Both the position numbers and the translations under genes were made by a program. Below the pieces are notes generated by a model. That model saw nothing but the letters and a program-made list of their open reading frames with translations, did not search any database and was not told the origin of the DNA. A DNA stretch of 7,220 nucleotides from Candidatus Spyradenecus faecavium (GTDB taxonomy: Bacteria > Verrucomicrobiota > Kiritimatiellia > RFP12 > DVOR01): assembly GCA_018713405.1 (NCBI GenBank), contig DVOR01000213.1:1-7220 (forward strand), written 5' to 3'. Numbering within the stretch: position 1 is the stretch's first letter; the number at the start of each line of letters is the position of its first letter. Below, piece by piece: positions 6,437 to 7,220 of the stretch.

Positions 6437-6646
6437 TTACGAGGACAGTCCGAACCACGGCTTGTATTGATTGCCCATGCACTGCGGCCGCGACCGCGCA
6501 TGCGAGCCGGACCGCCGCCACGGGCAAGAATGCACACCATCCTCGCACGCCAACCGCCGTCCAAACTCCACGATTTCACGTCCGCTGGTCCAGTGTTGAC
6601 ACGTCCCGCAACACACCGCCGGCAACTTGATCAGAATCTTTGCCAT
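6437..6646 (-). CDS. Small cysteine-rich protein, function unknown
   Basis: A 69-residue protein that I cannot assign to a named family. It has six cysteines (12, 13, 16, 34, 41, 56), beginning with CCGTCQHW (12-19), a CxxC pair followed by an aromatic residue, and ending with C..NQYKPWF (56-65). The spacing suggests a small metal-binding, perhaps zinc, fold, but this is inference. There is no signal peptide or membrane segment. Evidence that it is real: the ATG at 6646 has AGGAG with 8 nt spacing, the codons are ordinary, and it lies 60 bp upstream of the Sel1 gene on the same strand with no terminator between. The overlapping ATG at 6651 opens only a six-codon frame. It is small enough for automated gene callers to miss, and its mixed codon use contrasts with hrpA. 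Confidence 0.6.
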   Translation of the reverse strand: MAKILIKLPAVCCGTCQHWTSGREIVEFGRRLACEDGVHSCPWRRSGSHARSRPQCMGNQYKPWFGLSS

Positions 6647-6675
6647 GTCATGCTCTCCTGTTGAATACGCCTGTT

Positions 6676-6684
6676 ATGGTATCA
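6676..6684 (-). promoter_or_regulatory. Candidate extended -10 for the Cys-rich/Sel1 pair
   Basis: On the minus strand TGA precedes TACCAT (6681-6676), four of six matches to TATAAT plus the TGN extension. A start near 6669 would leave a leader of about 23 nt containing AGGAG. There is no clear -35. It is weaker than the hrpA and aspS promoters, but it is the best candidate in the upstream region. Confidence 0.3.
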
Positions 6685-6720
6685 CATCGAACACAATACT
6701 GCCTAAGGGCGGCTTGCGCA

Positions 6721-6773
6721 CGCCCCGGAGAACGGAGAACGGAAAACGGAAAACGGAACGCCCCTGCGGGGCG
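6721..6773 (+). repeat. Repeat element D', right copy, with 7-bp tandem units
   Basis: It contains four heptamers, CGGAGAA twice then CGGAAAA twice (6726-6753), a partial fifth, and the hairpin CGCCCC-TGC-GGGGCG (6759-6773). It is the inverted counterpart of 5487-5527, with identical 20-bp and 14-bp end blocks and two or so extra heptamers in between. Similarity extends weakly toward 6700 (a GGGCGGC/GCCGCCC-type stem). A small hairpin CGGGT-AAAA-ACCCG (6775-6788) follows. Confidence 0.7.
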
Positions 6774-6800
6774 ACGGGTAAAAACCCGGGAAAACGATAA

Positions 6801-6898
6801 GGCGCGAAACGGAGGGCGGCGGTCGCGGTCAGCGGCGAAGCCGCAGAGCGACCGATGGAGCCCGAAGCGGTTCGCGCCCCACAGTTGCGTCTTTGCGG
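6801..6898 (-). repeat. Nested palindromic repeat element A', inverted relative to A
   Basis: Three nested stems: GGCGCGAA/TTCGCGCC (6801-6808, 6871-6878), CGGTCGC/GCGACCG (6820-6826, 6848-6854) and GCGGC-GAA-GCCGC (6832-6844). GCGTCTTTGCGG (6887-6898) follows. Read on the minus strand, the order CCGCAAAGACGC, CGCGAA, CGGTCGCTCTGCGG, CCTCC, TTCGCGC repeats that of 5131-5231. With D' this accounts for most of the gene-free stretch 6650-6960. Confidence 0.6.
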
Positions 6899-6911
6899 TC
6901 AAAACTCCAGT

Positions 6912-6949
6912 ATAAAAAACCTGCGGCACGCTTGCGCGTGCCGCAGGTT
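6912..6949 (-). terminator. Rho-independent terminator of the right-edge gene
   Basis: A perfect 14-bp GC-rich stem (6918-6931 with 6936-6949) with a 4-nt loop begins 11 nt after the stop codon of the right-edge gene. On the minus strand it runs into TTTTTTAT, a textbook intrinsic terminator. It isolates the Cys-rich/Sel1 pair from transcription coming from the right. Confidence 0.9.
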
Positions 6950-6960
6950 GGATGGTTGGG

Positions 6961-7220
6961 TCACTCGGCCTCAAGGACTAGGGCCGCCTCGCGGCAACCG
7001 CCCAGGGCCGCCGCTCGGAGCCACCGCCGCGCTTCGTCCGCGGCCACGAGGTCCTCGCCGAGGCCGCCGCCGAGGAGGCGGGCCAGGCGGAGCTGCGCGT
7101 AGGCGTAGCCCGCCTCGGCGGCCTCACGGAGCAGCCCCACGGCGCGTTGACGCCACCTCACGGCTTGGTCGAACGACCGAGCCCGCGGCGCAAGGTCGGC
7201 CATGTTCAGCCCCTCACGGC
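6961..7220 (-). CDS. Sel1-like repeat protein, C-terminal part (start uncertain, may extend past the right edge)
   Basis: The visible frame ends at TGA (6963-6961) and stays open to the window edge. An ATG at 7203, preceded by GAGGGG with 6 nt spacing, could start a complete 80-residue protein. Alternatively the gene is the tail of a longer protein, since even the segment before that ATG is compatible. The segment YAYAQLRLARLLGGGL followed by DEARRWLRAAALGG is one Sel1-type repeat, and AVGLLREAAEAG before it looks like the end of a preceding one. No signal peptide is visible. The terminator 11 nt downstream supports a real gene end here. The repeats differ clearly from those at 5543-6376, so it is not a recent duplicate of that gene. 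Confidence 0.65.
   Translation of the reverse strand, partial: REGLNMADLAPRARSFDQAVRWRQRAVGLLREAAEAGYAYAQLRLARLLGGGLGEDLVAADEARRWLRAAALGGCREAALVLEAE

Noticed and set aside
5339..6664. 441-codon plus-strand frame with repeated GLxIGLxHAL segments
   Set aside because: The apparent repeats are the antisense of the Sel1 repeats; the start region lies in palindromic intergenic sequence and has no ribosome binding site.
6648..6974. 108-codon minus-strand frame across the terminator
   Set aside because: It spans the intrinsic terminator and repeats A' and D', and its translation has no recognisable features.

Overview
The window is high-GC bacterial chromosome with every supported gene on the minus strand, so transcription runs from right to left. 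Two genes are conserved housekeeping genes: hrpA (a DEAH-box RNA helicase, cut off by the left edge) and aspS (aspartyl-tRNA synthetase, complete). Between them lies a pRiA4b ORF-3-family gene. To the right is a less conserved part: a secreted Sel1-repeat protein, a small cysteine-rich protein just upstream of it, and the 3' part of another Sel1-like gene at the right edge. The sequence does not fix the taxon. The AspRS motif-2 region resembles the alphaproteobacterial type, while Sel1 proteins and abundant palindromic intergenic repeats would also fit a PVC-group bacterium such as a verrucomicrobial or kiritimatiellal lineage. That assignment is a weak inference.

Layout from left to right: hrpA (1-2147); a short intergenic region with the hrpA extended -10 promoter and a degenerate repeat (2148-2364); pRiA4b-like gene (2365-3123); a strong hairpin after aspS (3161-3194); aspS (3210-5015) with its own extended -10 promoter; a 487-bp gene-free stretch (5056-5542) packed with nested inverted repeats; the Sel1 gene (5543-6376); the small Cys-rich gene (6437-6646); a 310-bp gene-free stretch (6650-6960) with related repeats in the opposite orientation and a clear Rho-independent terminator; and the Sel1-like gene fragment (6961-7220).

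The most interesting point is the architecture around the Sel1/Cys-rich pair. Two different palindromic repeat types, called A and D here, occur on its left and again on its right in inverted order and orientation (A-B-C-D-[Sel1, Cys-rich]-D'-A'). The pair therefore sits inside a roughly 1.77-kb nested inverted arrangement. A third, degenerate D copy lies upstream of hrpA, which argues for a dispersed intergenic repeat family as well. No transposase or other mobility gene is visible.

The two housekeeping genes appear to be transcribed separately. The Cys-rich and Sel1 genes are 60 bp apart, each with a good ribosome binding site and no terminator between them, so they look like a two-gene operon: a small intracellular, possibly metal-binding protein followed by an exported repeat protein. 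Their function is unknown.
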